A stretch of 64,000 nucleotides of DNA from Pseudochryseolinea flava (GTDB taxonomy: Bacteria; Bacteroidota; Bacteroidia; Cytophagales; Cyclobacteriaceae): positions 1 to 64,000 of the forward strand of contig NZ_QMFY01000008.1 in assembly GCF_003286915.1 (NCBI RefSeq), written 5' to 3'. The notes under the pieces are model-generated. The model had not been told where the DNA came from, made no database searches, and saw nothing but the letters and a program-made list of their open reading frames with translations. The number at the start of each line of letters is the position of its first letter. The stretch's first letter is position 1. The translations under genes and the position numbers were made by a program. Shown here one piece after another: positions 23,680-32,031 of this stretch.

Positions 23680-23722
23680 GTAAAATACATATTTTACGTA
23701 TAAAAAGTAATTTACTGGTAAA
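23680..23722 (+). promoter_or_regulatory. Two palindromic operator candidates before the CGNR gene
   Basis: GTAAAATA-CA-TATTTTAC (23680-23697) is a perfect 8+2+8 palindrome. TTTAC-TG-GTAAA (23711-23722) is a perfect 5+2+5 palindrome ending one base before the start codon. Both are built from the same GTAAA half-site. The position suggests autorepression by the encoded CGNR protein. The binding is inference. Confidence 0.5.
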
Positions 23723-24334
23723 ATGATAAGGACGCTGGAAACGCTGCAACTTGATGGTGGGTTGCATGCATTTGATTTTATCAACACGGTAAACACGCGC
23801 CATGGAGAGCCTGTATTTGAGTACCTGAACACCTTTGAAGATCTATTGTCGTGGTCAGGCAAGGCAGGCATCCTTCGGCCAAAGCAGTTGCAGTGGTTAC
23901 GGCAAGAAGCAGGTCTACGACCTAAGGTAGCGGCGGTTAAACTCCGTGAGGCCATTGCTGTTCGCGAGAACCTGTGTCTTCTTTTTTCATCCATTGCAAA
24001 TGGCAAAGTGCCGGACGCATCGGTCGCATCGAACTTTAACGATCGACTATCCGTAGCTTTCAAGAATCTTAATGTACGGTTCCGTTCAGCTGCAGTTGAT
24101 ATTCATCTTCACCGCGAAGAAATATCTTTCGATGAACCGTTAAACCTCATCATGAAATCTGCTTTCGATGTCTTAACCGAGGGTGATTTCCATCGCATAA
24201 AGGAGTGTCCGCGATGCGGATGGATATTTTTGGATACATCCAAGAACGGAAAAAGAAGATGGTGCAATATGAACGTTTGTGGAAGTCGCGAGAAGGCGCT
24301 TGAGTATTATTATCGGAAATCTAAAAATGCATAA
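23723..24334 (+). CDS. ABATE/CGNR zinc-finger regulator
   Basis: 203 residues. The N-terminal domain (about 1-150) matches the ABATE-type putative stress-sensing region: F-D-F-I-N-T-V-N-T near the start, L-R-E-A-I position later. The C-terminal CGNR zinc finger reads CPRCGWIFLDTSKNGKRRWC then NMNVCGSREK, giving four zinc-binding cysteines, with the C-G-N-R motif present as C-G-S-R. Such proteins are thought to bind DNA. Two palindromes sit in its promoter. The PD40 gene starts 5 nt after the stop, so it is probably under the same control. Confidence 0.9.
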   Translation: MIRTLETLQLDGGLHAFDFINTVNTRHGEPVFEYLNTFEDLLSWSGKAGILRPKQLQWLRQEAGLRPKVAAVKLREAIAVRENLCLLFSSIANGKVPDASVASNFNDRLSVAFKNLNVRFRSAAVDIHLHREEISFDEPLNLIMKSAFDVLTEGDFHRIKECPRCGWIFLDTSKNGKRRWCNMNVCGSREKALEYYYRKSKNA

Positions 24335-24339
24335 CGACG

Positions 24340-25254
24340 ATGAGTTTACTGAAATCAATAGCCACAGCACTTGCCATGATCACGATCGCGTTACAGGCAT
24401 GGCAATGCACGACAGACAATAAGCAACGCAAGAATCGATATCCTCATCCGACGCCAGACTCTGTTGCATTAACGTTTCTTCCTGGTATCGTCAGTGGAGA
24501 TTCACTTGACTTCAATGCTTGTTTTTCTCCGGATGGTGAACGTTTTTATTTCTCGCGGTCACGGCATGGGAAGTGGGTGATTTACATGACAGAATATAAA
24601 GATACCACGTGGGGAAAGCCTGTGTTGGCACCTTTCTCAGATACAACGTATTCACAAGCGGATCCTTTCATCACCGGGGATGGGACGCTGCTATTCATTT
24701 CAAATCGTCCACGCGATATGCGTGATTCGATTGCCGACTATGATATCTGGTCCGTACGTTTGCAAGGCGATGGATCGTGGACAACTCCCGTGAATGTGGC
24801 CGCCGTAAATTCAGATAGCACGGAGTATTATGTGTCTGCATCAGCGAATGGCAATTTGTATTTTGCTTCGAATCGCGAAGGGACGTTGGGATCGCACGAC
24901 ATTTATGTGAGCCGTTACGTTGATGGTATATACACGACGCCTGAAAACCTTGGTCCCGCTATAAACGCGACGGTGATGGAGCACGATCCAATGATCTCGC
25001 CCGATGAACAATATCTGATTTTTACCTCGGTTGATCGGGCTGACTCTTACGGGAGTGGTGATCTATATTATTCCCGTCGCGGTAGTGACGGTGTCTGGAC
25101 ACAAGCTCAGAACATGGGTAGCAGAGTGAACACAAATACGTACGAGTACTGCAGCTACCTGACATCTGATGGTGCGTATCTGTTTTACAGTACTAACTAT
25201 GACGTGAAATGGATTAGTACGAAGTATCTTCTCACGGCGATAAATCGAAATTAA
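24340..25254 (+). CDS. PD40 (WD40-like) beta-propeller protein, probably envelope-located
   Basis: 304 residues. A hydrophobic signal (ATALAMITIALQAW) is followed by a Cys in a poor lipobox (A-W-Q-C). At least four PD40/TolB-type repeats follow, each with a variant of D-x-x-F-S-P-D-G-x-x-x-x-F-x-S-x-R (ACFSPDGERFYFSRSRHGKW; DGTLLFISNRPRDM; GNLYFASNREGTLGSHDIYV; DEQYLIFTSVDRADSYGSGD). It forms a propeller for protein or polysaccharide contacts. It is cotranscribed with the CGNR regulator (5-nt gap). Function beyond that is unknown. Confidence 0.85.
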   Translation: MSLLKSIATALAMITIALQAWQCTTDNKQRKNRYPHPTPDSVALTFLPGIVSGDSLDFNACFSPDGERFYFSRSRHGKWVIYMTEYKDTTWGKPVLAPFSDTTYSQADPFITGDGTLLFISNRPRDMRDSIADYDIWSVRLQGDGSWTTPVNVAAVNSDSTEYYVSASANGNLYFASNREGTLGSHDIYVSRYVDGIYTTPENLGPAINATVMEHDPMISPDEQYLIFTSVDRADSYGSGDLYYSRRGSDGVWTQAQNMGSRVNTNTYEYCSYLTSDGAYLFYSTNYDVKWISTKYLLTAINRN

Positions 25255-25318
25255 ACTATCATGATACTTATTGGATTAACTATATTGCCATAGTCCGTCA
25301 GTAATTAATGTATTGGTG

Positions 25319-26188
25319 ATGCAGAAGAAATTCAACCTGAAGTCATTTAACCTGTATGAATATTTAAAGCATCAAAATGCGCATAGTTTCAATTTGCCTT
25401 TCTTTTTGGCGGATCGACATACATACAAGAATGCTCACGTCAATTTCCCGTTTCGAACATTTGCTTACGGATTGGGGATCACTTATTCTGGTAAAGGTGA
25501 TGTGTTTAAAATCGGTAGTACAGATTATTCTCTCAAGGCACGGTCACTGACCACCATCGGGCCGGGTATGGTTTGTCAGTGGGCAGGGAATTATACCGCT
25601 GAACACGATACTGTATATTTTACTGAGGAATTGCTGGAGGGAATCAATGCAAAGTCATTCCTCCATACATTGTCTTTTTTCTTCCACGGTGGCAATCATG
25701 TACTCCAATTGACCGACGATCAAGTTGACAAGTTAAAGTCTTTGTTTACCACATTGAAAATGTTGAAGGACGACAAAGATGCAATTCCGGGCATTGTTCA
25801 TTCGATGTTGGTACTGGTGAATTCATTTCATGCGCTTCAAAGCAATAAGCCGAAAAGTCCCACGGTGTCGCGACGCGAGGAGATTACACATGCATTCAGA
25901 AAGTTAGTCGCGCAGGATTTTACCAAGCACAAGGAGGTCGCTCACTACGCAACAAACCTCAGTATTACACCCAAGTATTTAAGTGAGGTACTCCAAACCG
26001 AGTTAGGCAAGAGTGCAAAAAATTTCATCGATGAGTTTGTGATGATGGAAGCGAAAAGCTTGTTAAAACAAACCACGATGTCTATACAAGAAATATGCTA
26101 TTGGCTCGGCTTCGAAGACGCTTCATACTTCACCAAGTCATTTAAGAAATTCTCTAAGTTTACGCCGAAAGAGTATCGCAAAGCGTAG
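25319..26188 (+). CDS. AraC-family transcriptional regulator
   Basis: About 289 residues from ATG 25319; TTG at 25313 is in frame. An N-terminal cupin-like domain (about 20-110) precedes a C-terminal double helix-turn-helix, with VAHYATNLSITPKYLSEVLQ and SIQEICYWLGFEDASYFTKS then FKKFSKFTPKEYR. This is the IS-type found next to oxidoreductase and hydrolase genes in Bacteroidota. It lies 110 nt upstream of the epoxide hydrolase on the same strand and is the likely controller of it. The inducer is unknown. Confidence 0.93.
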   Translation: MQKKFNLKSFNLYEYLKHQNAHSFNLPFFLADRHTYKNAHVNFPFRTFAYGLGITYSGKGDVFKIGSTDYSLKARSLTTIGPGMVCQWAGNYTAEHDTVYFTEELLEGINAKSFLHTLSFFFHGGNHVLQLTDDQVDKLKSLFTTLKMLKDDKDAIPGIVHSMLVLVNSFHALQSNKPKSPTVSRREEITHAFRKLVAQDFTKHKEVAHYATNLSITPKYLSEVLQTELGKSAKNFIDEFVMMEAKSLLKQTTMSIQEICYWLGFEDASYFTKSFKKFSKFTPKEYRKA

Positions 26189-26269
26189 CAATTCGGTGTT
26201 TGGTGAAAGAACCGAAATTTGTACCATTTCTACCGACATGTTATCAATTCGCATAGGGGCTTGATGTCA

Positions 26270-26292
26270 TAGCTTTGTTTTAACAAAACAAA
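26270..26292 (+). promoter_or_regulatory. -7 element overlapping an 8+3+8 palindrome before the epoxide hydrolase
   Basis: TAGCTTTG (26270-26277) matches TAnnTTTG. It overlaps TTTGTTTT-AAC-AAAACAAA (26274-26292), a perfect palindrome ending 6 nt before the start codon. A regulator bound here would block the promoter. No clear -33 box was found. Confidence 0.45.
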
Positions 26293-26298
26293 AGACCT

Positions 26299-27504
26299 AT
26301 GAACAAGTTGTATGTAGTCATGTTCATGCTCCTGCTGAATGTGACGTTTTCTTATTCACAAACAAAAAAAGCACCCATCATGAAGAATGTAACAGAATTT
26401 AAAGTAGCGATACCTCAGTCGGTATTAGATGATTTGAAAAGCAGATTGAAGAACACACGTTGGCCAGGTGAGGCAGAAGGCTCTGGTTGGAATTTCGGCA
26501 CGAGTGAATCCTACTTACGTGAACTATCGCAATACTGGGCAAACAGTTATGACTGGCGCAAGCATGAAGCACAGCTTAATAAATATCCGCAATACATCGC
26601 CAAAGTTAACGGCACGAAAATCCATTTTCAATACATCAAAGGGAAAGGTAAAAACGCGAAGCCGCTCATTCTAACACACGGTTGGCCTGATAGCTATTAT
26701 CGTTTTCATAAAATCATTCCCCTTCTTACGGAAGGAGAGCAAAGTTTTGATCTCGTGATTCCATCTGTTCCAGGATTTGGTTTCTCCGATAAGGTAGCGC
26801 TTACCAGTGAGGCTGTAGCTGATCTTTGGAAAGCACTGATGACAGAGAACTTAGGGTATGAAAAATTCTTCGCTGCTGGTGGCGACATCGGCATGGGTGT
26901 AACAAAGGCGCTCGCCTCGAAATATCCCAACGTAGTGGCTGGTGTACATTTCACTGACGTAGGATACCCAATGGGACAGGAAGATCCTTCGACGATGACG
27001 GAAGCAGAAAAACAATTCGCAGGCTTTGTGCAGCAATGGTGGTACTCTGAAGGTGCCTACGCCATGGTACACGCAACAAAACCGCAGTCACTTGCTTATG
27101 GCTTGAACGACTCACCGGTAGGCCTTGCTGCGTGGATATTAAGCTTCGTCAACGCTGGGGCTACACCTGAATTGCTCGAACAAGCTATGGGCGGGAAAGA
27201 TGAATTCTTGACCAATGTGATGATCTACTGGGTAACACAAACAATTGCCACATCAACGCGCATGTATAAAGTGGATGCGATTGCACAATGGAGTGGTGCA
27301 CAACAATTGCAAAAAAGTAACGTGCCCGCTGGCATAGCCTTGTTCCCGAGAGAGGCACAATTCCCACAAGAATGGGCCGAACGCTCTGTGCGCGTGGTAA
27401 GCTTCAAGAAAATGAAGGACGGTGGTCACTTCGCAGCATTAGAAGTCCCTACAATTTTTGCCGACGAAATCCGAACGTTCTTTACAGTATTAAATAATCC
27501 GTAA
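26299..27504 (+). CDS. Exported epoxide hydrolase (EHN-type)
   Basis: 401 residues. A signal peptide (MNKLYVVMFMLLLNVTFSYSQ) is followed by the N-terminal epoxide-hydrolase domain (FKVAIPQSVLDDLKSRLKNT ... RWPG), then an alpha/beta hydrolase core. The oxyanion motif is LTHGWPDSYYRF, the nucleophile Asp is in AAGGDIGMG, and the catalytic His is in KDGGHFAALEVP. The enzyme opens epoxides to diols by a covalent Asp ester. The signal places it in the periplasm, which suggests action on environmental epoxides. The upstream AraC-type regulator is the likely control. A strong terminator follows. Confidence 0.93.
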   Translation: MNKLYVVMFMLLLNVTFSYSQTKKAPIMKNVTEFKVAIPQSVLDDLKSRLKNTRWPGEAEGSGWNFGTSESYLRELSQYWANSYDWRKHEAQLNKYPQYIAKVNGTKIHFQYIKGKGKNAKPLILTHGWPDSYYRFHKIIPLLTEGEQSFDLVIPSVPGFGFSDKVALTSEAVADLWKALMTENLGYEKFFAAGGDIGMGVTKALASKYPNVVAGVHFTDVGYPMGQEDPSTMTEAEKQFAGFVQQWWYSEGAYAMVHATKPQSLAYGLNDSPVGLAAWILSFVNAGATPELLEQAMGGKDEFLTNVMIYWVTQTIATSTRMYKVDAIAQWSGAQQLQKSNVPAGIALFPREAQFPQEWAERSVRVVSFKKMKDGGHFAALEVPTIFADEIRTFFTVLNNP

Positions 27505-27510
27505 AAGTTG

Positions 27511-27545
27511 AAAGATCCCGGCAGTTTTACCGGGATCTTTTTTTG
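27511..27545 (+). terminator. Intrinsic terminator after the epoxide hydrolase
   Basis: AAAGATCCCGG (27511-27521) pairs perfectly with CCGGGATCTTT (27530-27540), followed by more Ts. Confidence 0.9.
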
Positions 27546-27605
27546 TGTTATTGGTGTGTTCAAAATTTAGTAGCTTCAGCCCCGAATTACCATAACCCCG
27601 ATAAT

Positions 27606-28391
27606 ATGTCAATATCAAAGTTCGAATTGCTGTTGTGCATCGCTTTTCTCAGCGTCGTTTTCAGTTGCTCGGAAAAATATGAAGAAAAAGGATTCGCCGT
27701 CAGCGCATCTACATCTTCGGAAGACGACACTGAAAAGCCGGATGGTATTGCCAATGATTCATTGATTCTTCAAAGTCAGCCCACCGATGTGTTGTTGACA
27801 GGATATCCTCAATATCGATTGACCACTATTTATAAAATCAATTACCGACGTGATAGCACTACCTATATCGGTGAGAACGATTATTACGGTGGCTATGAGG
27901 GCGATCGCGCCGAGGGTAATGCATGGCATTATAACTTCATGCCGGGACTAGAAGCGTTGACTGGCTACAATATGATCAATGTCTCTCACTTCAATGCAGA
28001 AACCAATGCTTCAAAAAATCTTTTCGAAAAGCCGGTGTTGATGCGCACGTTGTACTATCCGTCATTCTCGAAAGACACACTCAATTATCAACCGGTGCGC
28101 CGTAATTATTTTCTTGCTTCGGTGTATGATGAGGATACCAACAAAGATGGTTTTATCAATATCAAAGACCTTCGGCGACTTTATTATTTTGATATTAACG
28201 GAAGCAATAAGAAAGCATTAATACCCATGAACTATTCCGTGGTTAAATCGCAGTACGATCAGGGCATTGATCGCATGTACGTATTTGCGAGATTAGATGC
28301 AGATGCTAACGGCAAAGTAAATAAGCAAGAATCTATACATATTTTTTGGGTTGATCTTAAAAATCCCCTCTTGACGGGAAGACAATATTGA
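27606..28391 (+). CDS. Lipoprotein with two EF-hand-like calcium loops
   Basis: About 261 residues from ATG 27606. An in-frame extension to 27543 lacks signal character and overlaps the previous terminator. The signal ends in VVFSC (lipobox). The C-terminal third holds DTNKDGFINIKD and DADANGKVNKQE, which fit the 12-residue EF-hand loop (D-x-D/N-x-D/N-G-x-I/V-N-x-x-D/E). That suggests a calcium-stabilised, dockerin-like fold outside the cytoplasm. The rest is beta-rich and unrecognised. It may be surface exposed. It converges with the sensor kinase gene across a terminator hairpin. Confidence 0.75.
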   Translation: MSISKFELLLCIAFLSVVFSCSEKYEEKGFAVSASTSSEDDTEKPDGIANDSLILQSQPTDVLLTGYPQYRLTTIYKINYRRDSTTYIGENDYYGGYEGDRAEGNAWHYNFMPGLEALTGYNMINVSHFNAETNASKNLFEKPVLMRTLYYPSFSKDTLNYQPVRRNYFLASVYDEDTNKDGFINIKDLRRLYYFDINGSNKKALIPMNYSVVKSQYDQGIDRMYVFARLDADANGKVNKQESIHIFWVDLKNPLLTGRQY

Positions 28392-28447
28392 TTGCGTGGT
28401 TATGTCCCGAATAGACGCGCCATCAACAACAATGTAAAAAGCGCTAG

Positions 28448-28487
28448 CAACGCGAAGATACCAATGTCTTCGCGTTGTATTTTTTTA
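28448..28487 (+). terminator. Intrinsic terminator between convergent genes
   Basis: CAACGCGAAGA (28448-28458) pairs perfectly with TCTTCGCGTTG (28467-28477), followed by a T-rich run to 28487. Confidence 0.85.
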
Positions 28488-28531
28488 GGTCTTATTGTAT
28501 TCTTTTTGCTCATGTTGTTGCTAGTTAGTCT

Positions 28532-29902
28532 TCATCCAATACAAGGTAGCGTAATGGCAATGGTAGTACCTTTATTAACTTCGGATGCTATCGCGATGCT
28601 TCCTTTGTGCAACAGTAGAATTCTCCTTACCATCGATAGTCCTATGCCGTGACCACGATACCCTAACGTATTGCTACCCCGAAAGAAGGGTTCAAAGATT
28701 TTTTGAAGTTCGTCGTGAGGGATACCAATGCCGTTATCGACAAAGGTGATTTTTACCCCACCTTTGCTAGGAGAGATGTTGATTTCGCAACGGTGGTCGT
28801 CAGCGTATTTGCAGCTGTTCTCCATCATATTAGTAACCGCAGTCTTGATCAGTTGCTCATCAGCAATAATGGTGAGATGTTGTTCGTCATCAAGTGTTTC
28901 ATCAAGATTCACATTCACAATGTATTGCTCCTGATATTTAAGAAGCTCCTCTTTGGCTTGCCAGATTACTTCATCAATGCGAATTGGCTGCATCTTTCGC
29001 TCGCGTTCCTCCATCGATGATTGCGCAAGCAAAAGCAGTTTGTTTGATAAGAGGTTCAGCGATTTGATGTCTTCTAAAACTGAAAGAATTACCTGCTTGT
29101 ATTTCTCGGGACTTCGCTCATTAAGGAGCGTTACTTCGAGTTGTCCGGTGATAGAAGTTAGCGGTGTACGTAGTTCATGGGAGGCATTGGCAATAAAATT
29201 TTTCTGTGTAAGGAAGGAACTTTCTAAACGTATAAGCATATCGTTAAACGTATGGCTTAACTTTGCGATTTCATCTGATCCATTGCCTTCGTCTAATCTT
29301 TTATCGAGGCTTGATATCGATATTTTACTCACCTGATTTACAACGTTGGCGATCGGTTGAAGCGCCTTGCCCGCGTATAGCCATGCCGTAATGGTTACGA
29401 CGATCACACTAACACCAAATACACTCATTAAAATGATTAACAAGTTTTTTAGCTTTTTGTGACCATAGATGTCGATGGCGGCAGCGATGATTACAAACTT
29501 TCCACGCTTTCCTGTGAATACAAATCCGAGCACTTCATGCTCCCCTTCAAGAGAGCGTATTTCATCTTCTGTTCGAACAGCGCTAAGCATGGAATCGGTA
29601 ACCGTAACAGCTTGTACTGCCCCTGTAGCAAAAAGGAGGGAGTCTTTTGCATTGTAGATCAAAATCGTTTCCGATGGCAGATTGATCGGATTGTCTTTCT
29701 CGATCTTTGTAAGTAGCGCTGTGTTTACTTCATCAACGTCAATAAACAACGTGGCTGTATTGATGGCTTTATTTTGAAGACGCGTATAAAACTCGTCTTG
29801 GCGATATGCGGCAGAGAAGATGTATATCATGAGCAATCCCGAGATTAAGATAATCGCTGTGATCGCGATAAATCGTAATGTCAGTTTTGTTCTGATGTTC
29901 AT
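28532..29902 (-). CDS. Two-component sensor histidine kinase (HAMP, HisKA, HATPase)
   Basis: 456 residues. TM1 is near residues 12-32, a periplasmic sensor region of about 120 residues follows, and TM2 is near 155-178. Then come HAMP, a HisKA domain with the H-box FIANASHELRTPLTSITGQL, and a HATPase_c domain with N-box MMENSCKYADD and G-boxes FVDNGIGIP and GHGIGLSMV. It belongs to the EnvZ/CusS-like class that pairs with OmpR-type regulators. Its start overlaps the regulator's stop by 4 nt (ATGA), so translation is coupled. The stimulus is not evident. Confidence 0.95.
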   Translation of the reverse strand: MNIRTKLTLRFIAITAIILISGLLMIYIFSAAYRQDEFYTRLQNKAINTATLFIDVDEVNTALLTKIEKDNPINLPSETILIYNAKDSLLFATGAVQAVTVTDSMLSAVRTEDEIRSLEGEHEVLGFVFTGKRGKFVIIAAAIDIYGHKKLKNLLIILMSVFGVSVIVVTITAWLYAGKALQPIANVVNQVSKISISSLDKRLDEGNGSDEIAKLSHTFNDMLIRLESSFLTQKNFIANASHELRTPLTSITGQLEVTLLNERSPEKYKQVILSVLEDIKSLNLLSNKLLLLAQSSMEERERKMQPIRIDEVIWQAKEELLKYQEQYIVNVNLDETLDDEQHLTIIADEQLIKTAVTNMMENSCKYADDHRCEINISPSKGGVKITFVDNGIGIPHDELQKIFEPFFRGSNTLGYRGHGIGLSMVRRILLLHKGSIAIASEVNKGTTIAITLPCIG

Positions 29903-30582
29903 GGTTGTTGAATTACATATCCTAAGCCAATTCGTGTCTGAATCAGTTTAACCGGGAAGTCGCGGTCGATCTTTTTACGAAGAATATTGACATACACTTC
30001 GACGACATTTGTACCCGAATCGAAATTAAGGTTCCAGACTTCCGCTGCGATGTCTATACGCGACATGACGCGCCCTTTGTTTTTGATGAGATATTCGAGC
30101 AGTGAAAACTCTTTTGCTGTTAGCGCAATAACTTTATTTCCCCGTAATGCTACTTTCTTGTCGAGATCCAACTGCAGATCGCCAACGCTTAGAAGATTGG
30201 CCTTCTCAACAACGCTGGAAGCCTGCGAACGTTTTGTCAATGCTTTTATTCGCGCCAGCAATTCTTTAAACTCAAACGGTTTTACCAAATAATCATCAGC
30301 GCCAGATTCAAAACCAGCGAGTTTGTCGTCGGTTGTGCCCAGCGCCGTAAGCATGAGTATCGGCAAAAAAGGTTTTTCTTTTTTTATCGTCTGGCAAACT
30401 TTTACACCATGGATGCCAGGAAGAATCAGGTCCAGCAGGACGATGTGAAATTCGTTGTCGAGTGCAAGTTGTTGTCCAGCGGCGCCATCGCGCGCAATAC
30501 GAACGTCATGACCTTGTTCTTCTAACCCGTGTTTGAGGAATGTTGCTACTTTTTCTTCGTCTTCAATTACGAGTATGTTCAT
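29899..30582 (-). CDS. OmpR-family response regulator
   Basis: 227 residues. The receiver has EDEEKV, phospho-acceptor Asp in FHIVLLDLILPGIHG, Thr in MLTALG and Lys in LVKPFE. The C-terminal winged helix has ALTAKEFSLLEYLIKNKGRV, VEVYVNILRKKID and a closing RIGLGYV. It forms an operon with the sensor kinase downstream (4-nt overlap). The architecture is that of CusR/CopR-like regulators, but no metal gene is adjacent, so the regulon is open. Confidence 0.96.
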   Translation of the reverse strand: MNILVIEDEEKVATFLKHGLEEQGHDVRIARDGAAGQQLALDNEFHIVLLDLILPGIHGVKVCQTIKKEKPFLPILMLTALGTTDDKLAGFESGADDYLVKPFEFKELLARIKALTKRSQASSVVEKANLLSVGDLQLDLDKKVALRGNKVIALTAKEFSLLEYLIKNKGRVMSRIDIAAEVWNLNFDSGTNVVEVYVNILRKKIDRDFPVKLIQTRIGLGYVIQQP

Positions 30583-30603
30583 GAGCGGTTTTTGGATTAG
30601 ACA

Positions 30604-30978
30604 CTATCGACCAAAGTAAGGTGCGAGTATTTGACGGAGCGCGTCGCGTCTTGTTTTTGAATATATCGCCGAAGCACCAAACTTCGTAGCTTTTTCAATT
30701 ATTTCCGTGGAATAGTTTGACGTGAGCATCACCACTGGAATGCCGCTGAATTGTGGAATTTTTTTGATACGTTCTAGAAACTGAAATCCGTCGATTACCG
30801 GAAGTTCAAGCGATACAAAGATGTAGTCGGGCGTTAAATTTTGACTGATCAGCGTAAGGAACGCTTCTTCCGTGTTGGATACAGCGAAGCATCCCGCAGT
30901 GCTCGATATTTGGTGAACAGTGTCTATGAAATAGTCTTGATCATCCGGATCGTTGTCGATATGCAAACATGATTTCAT
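30604..30978 (-). CDS. Stand-alone receiver domain lacking the phospho-acceptor Asp
   Basis: About 124 residues from ATG 30978 (MKSCLHIDNDPDDQDYF); an in-frame ATG at 31005 is possible. The fold is a plain receiver: acidic pocket HIDNDPDD, Thr in VVMLTSN and Lys in IYSKTRR are present. At the phosphorylation site, where D-x-I-L-L-D-x-x-M-P is expected, it reads DYIFVSLELPVIDG, with Ser in place of Asp. It therefore should not be phosphorylated in the normal way and may work as a constitutive binding module. It lies 21 nt upstream of the OmpR-type gene, same strand, so it is probably cotranscribed. Confidence 0.85.
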   Translation of the reverse strand: MKSCLHIDNDPDDQDYFIDTVHQISSTAGCFAVSNTEEAFLTLISQNLTPDYIFVSLELPVIDGFQFLERIKKIPQFSGIPVVMLTSNYSTEIIEKATKFGASAIYSKTRRDALRQILAPYFGR

Positions 30979-31116
30979 GCGGTGAAATTTTATAGAAAAG
31001 CCCACCGAACGTCTTTTGATGGGCTTTACTGTAAACTACTTTGACTCAAAAGTACGGTAGCCACCTAAAGCCGATATAAAGACGAGATTAAAAAGGTATT
31101 AAAAAACGTTTCAACT

Positions 31117-31180
31117 TCTGACTCCTGACTCCTGTCTCCTGATTACTTACTTCTTACTTCTTACTTCTTACTTCTTCTTA
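31117..31180. repeat. CTGACTCC / TTACTTC word repeat
   Basis: TGACTCC words (about three) are followed by five or more TTACTTC words. The right edge supplies the stop codon of the short reading frame 31178-31258 read leftward. Confidence 0.6.
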
Positions 31181-31258
31181 CTGATACGCCAAATGGTTAA
31201 GCACCATGTTCAGAATCATCACAACAACGATGATGATCACTGGGTAAATATTTTTCAT
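31178..31258 (-). CDS. Candidate 26-residue single-helix membrane peptide
   Basis: ATG at 31258, stop TAA at 31178-31180. The product is M-K-N-I-Y-P followed by VIIIVVVMILNMVLNHLAYQ: a short charged start and one uninterrupted transmembrane segment. This form is shared by many small bacterial membrane proteins. Support is limited to composition and the start-hydrophobic-stop layout. The stop falls inside the word repeat. Confidence 0.4.
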   Translation of the reverse strand: MKNIYPVIIIVVVMILNMVLNHLAYQ

Positions 31259-31384
31259 ATAGTCTTAATTTTGTTTTGAATTATCCACATCGGGCGATAT
31301 GGCAATTATCATAATTAAAGTTTGGTGCCAAAAAAAGCCAGGATTTACCTGGCCCAATATTGCTTCGATAAAAATAGAATAGCA

Positions 31385-31912
31385 CTATCGTGCTTCATTT
31401 CTTGCGTCTTGATTGATGAGTGTTTCTGCTAAGTTTGAAAGGAGCATGTCCGTTTCTTTTTCCTCTTGCAATGTCTCTTCTAATAATGTAGCAATTTGGC
31501 TTCTGTCGATTGTTCGTGCGATCTGCCGTAAGCTACCGTAGGCGGCAATTTCGTAGTGTTCTACTTTCTGCGCCGATACGATGAGTCCAACGTCGCGGGT
31601 GTTACTTCCTGCCTCCGTATCTTGAATGACAGATTCGCCTTCTTTCAAGATACCATCCATTGCTTCACATTTTTTTGCTTTTGGTTCTTCACCCAACAAC
31701 GTGAATATTTTTTCAAGCCGTGCAATTTGATCGATGGTTATATGAAGGTGATCTTCAAACGCCATTGCAAGATCTGGTGACGTTGCTGCTTTCTTCATTT
31801 TGGGAAGTGCAACGGTAAGCTGCTTTTCAGCACCATAGATATCTTGTAGCTCTTCTATAAAAAATTCCGTCAACGGGAGTTTGTTCTGTTTAAGGCCTGA
31901 TCCATTTTCCAT
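31385..31912 (-). CDS. DUF892 ferritin-like protein (YciE/YciF family)
   Basis: About 175 residues from ATG 31912; an in-frame ATG at 31945 is less likely. It is all-helical. The family pattern is clear: FFIEELQDIYGAEKQLTVAL with PKM next, AFEDHLHITIDQIARLEKIF, KCEAMDGILKEGE, QKVEHYEIAAYGSLRQIA, LLEETLQEEKETDMLLSNLA. The E-x6-Y and E-x-x-H pairs are the di-iron type ligands of the ferritin-like fold. YciF-type proteins are induced by stress. The small zinc-ribbon gene next to it runs in the same direction. Confidence 0.93.
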   Translation of the reverse strand: MENGSGLKQNKLPLTEFFIEELQDIYGAEKQLTVALPKMKKAATSPDLAMAFEDHLHITIDQIARLEKIFTLLGEEPKAKKCEAMDGILKEGESVIQDTEAGSNTRDVGLIVSAQKVEHYEIAAYGSLRQIARTIDRSQIATLLEETLQEEKETDMLLSNLAETLINQDARNEAR

Positions 31913-32031
31913 AACGCTAAATTTTATAAGTGGATTTTTTATCAAGCGTTAAAAAACTTATACCACGTTGTGGATTGTTGTCGAATCGGTTCATTTTCAA
32001 ACAGAATCGTGGCTGTTTGTTTGTCGACTCG

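Noticed and set aside
28392-28652. 86-codon plus-strand frame after the EF-hand lipoprotein
   Set aside because: It spans an intrinsic terminator and the antisense end of the histidine kinase; no supporting protein features.
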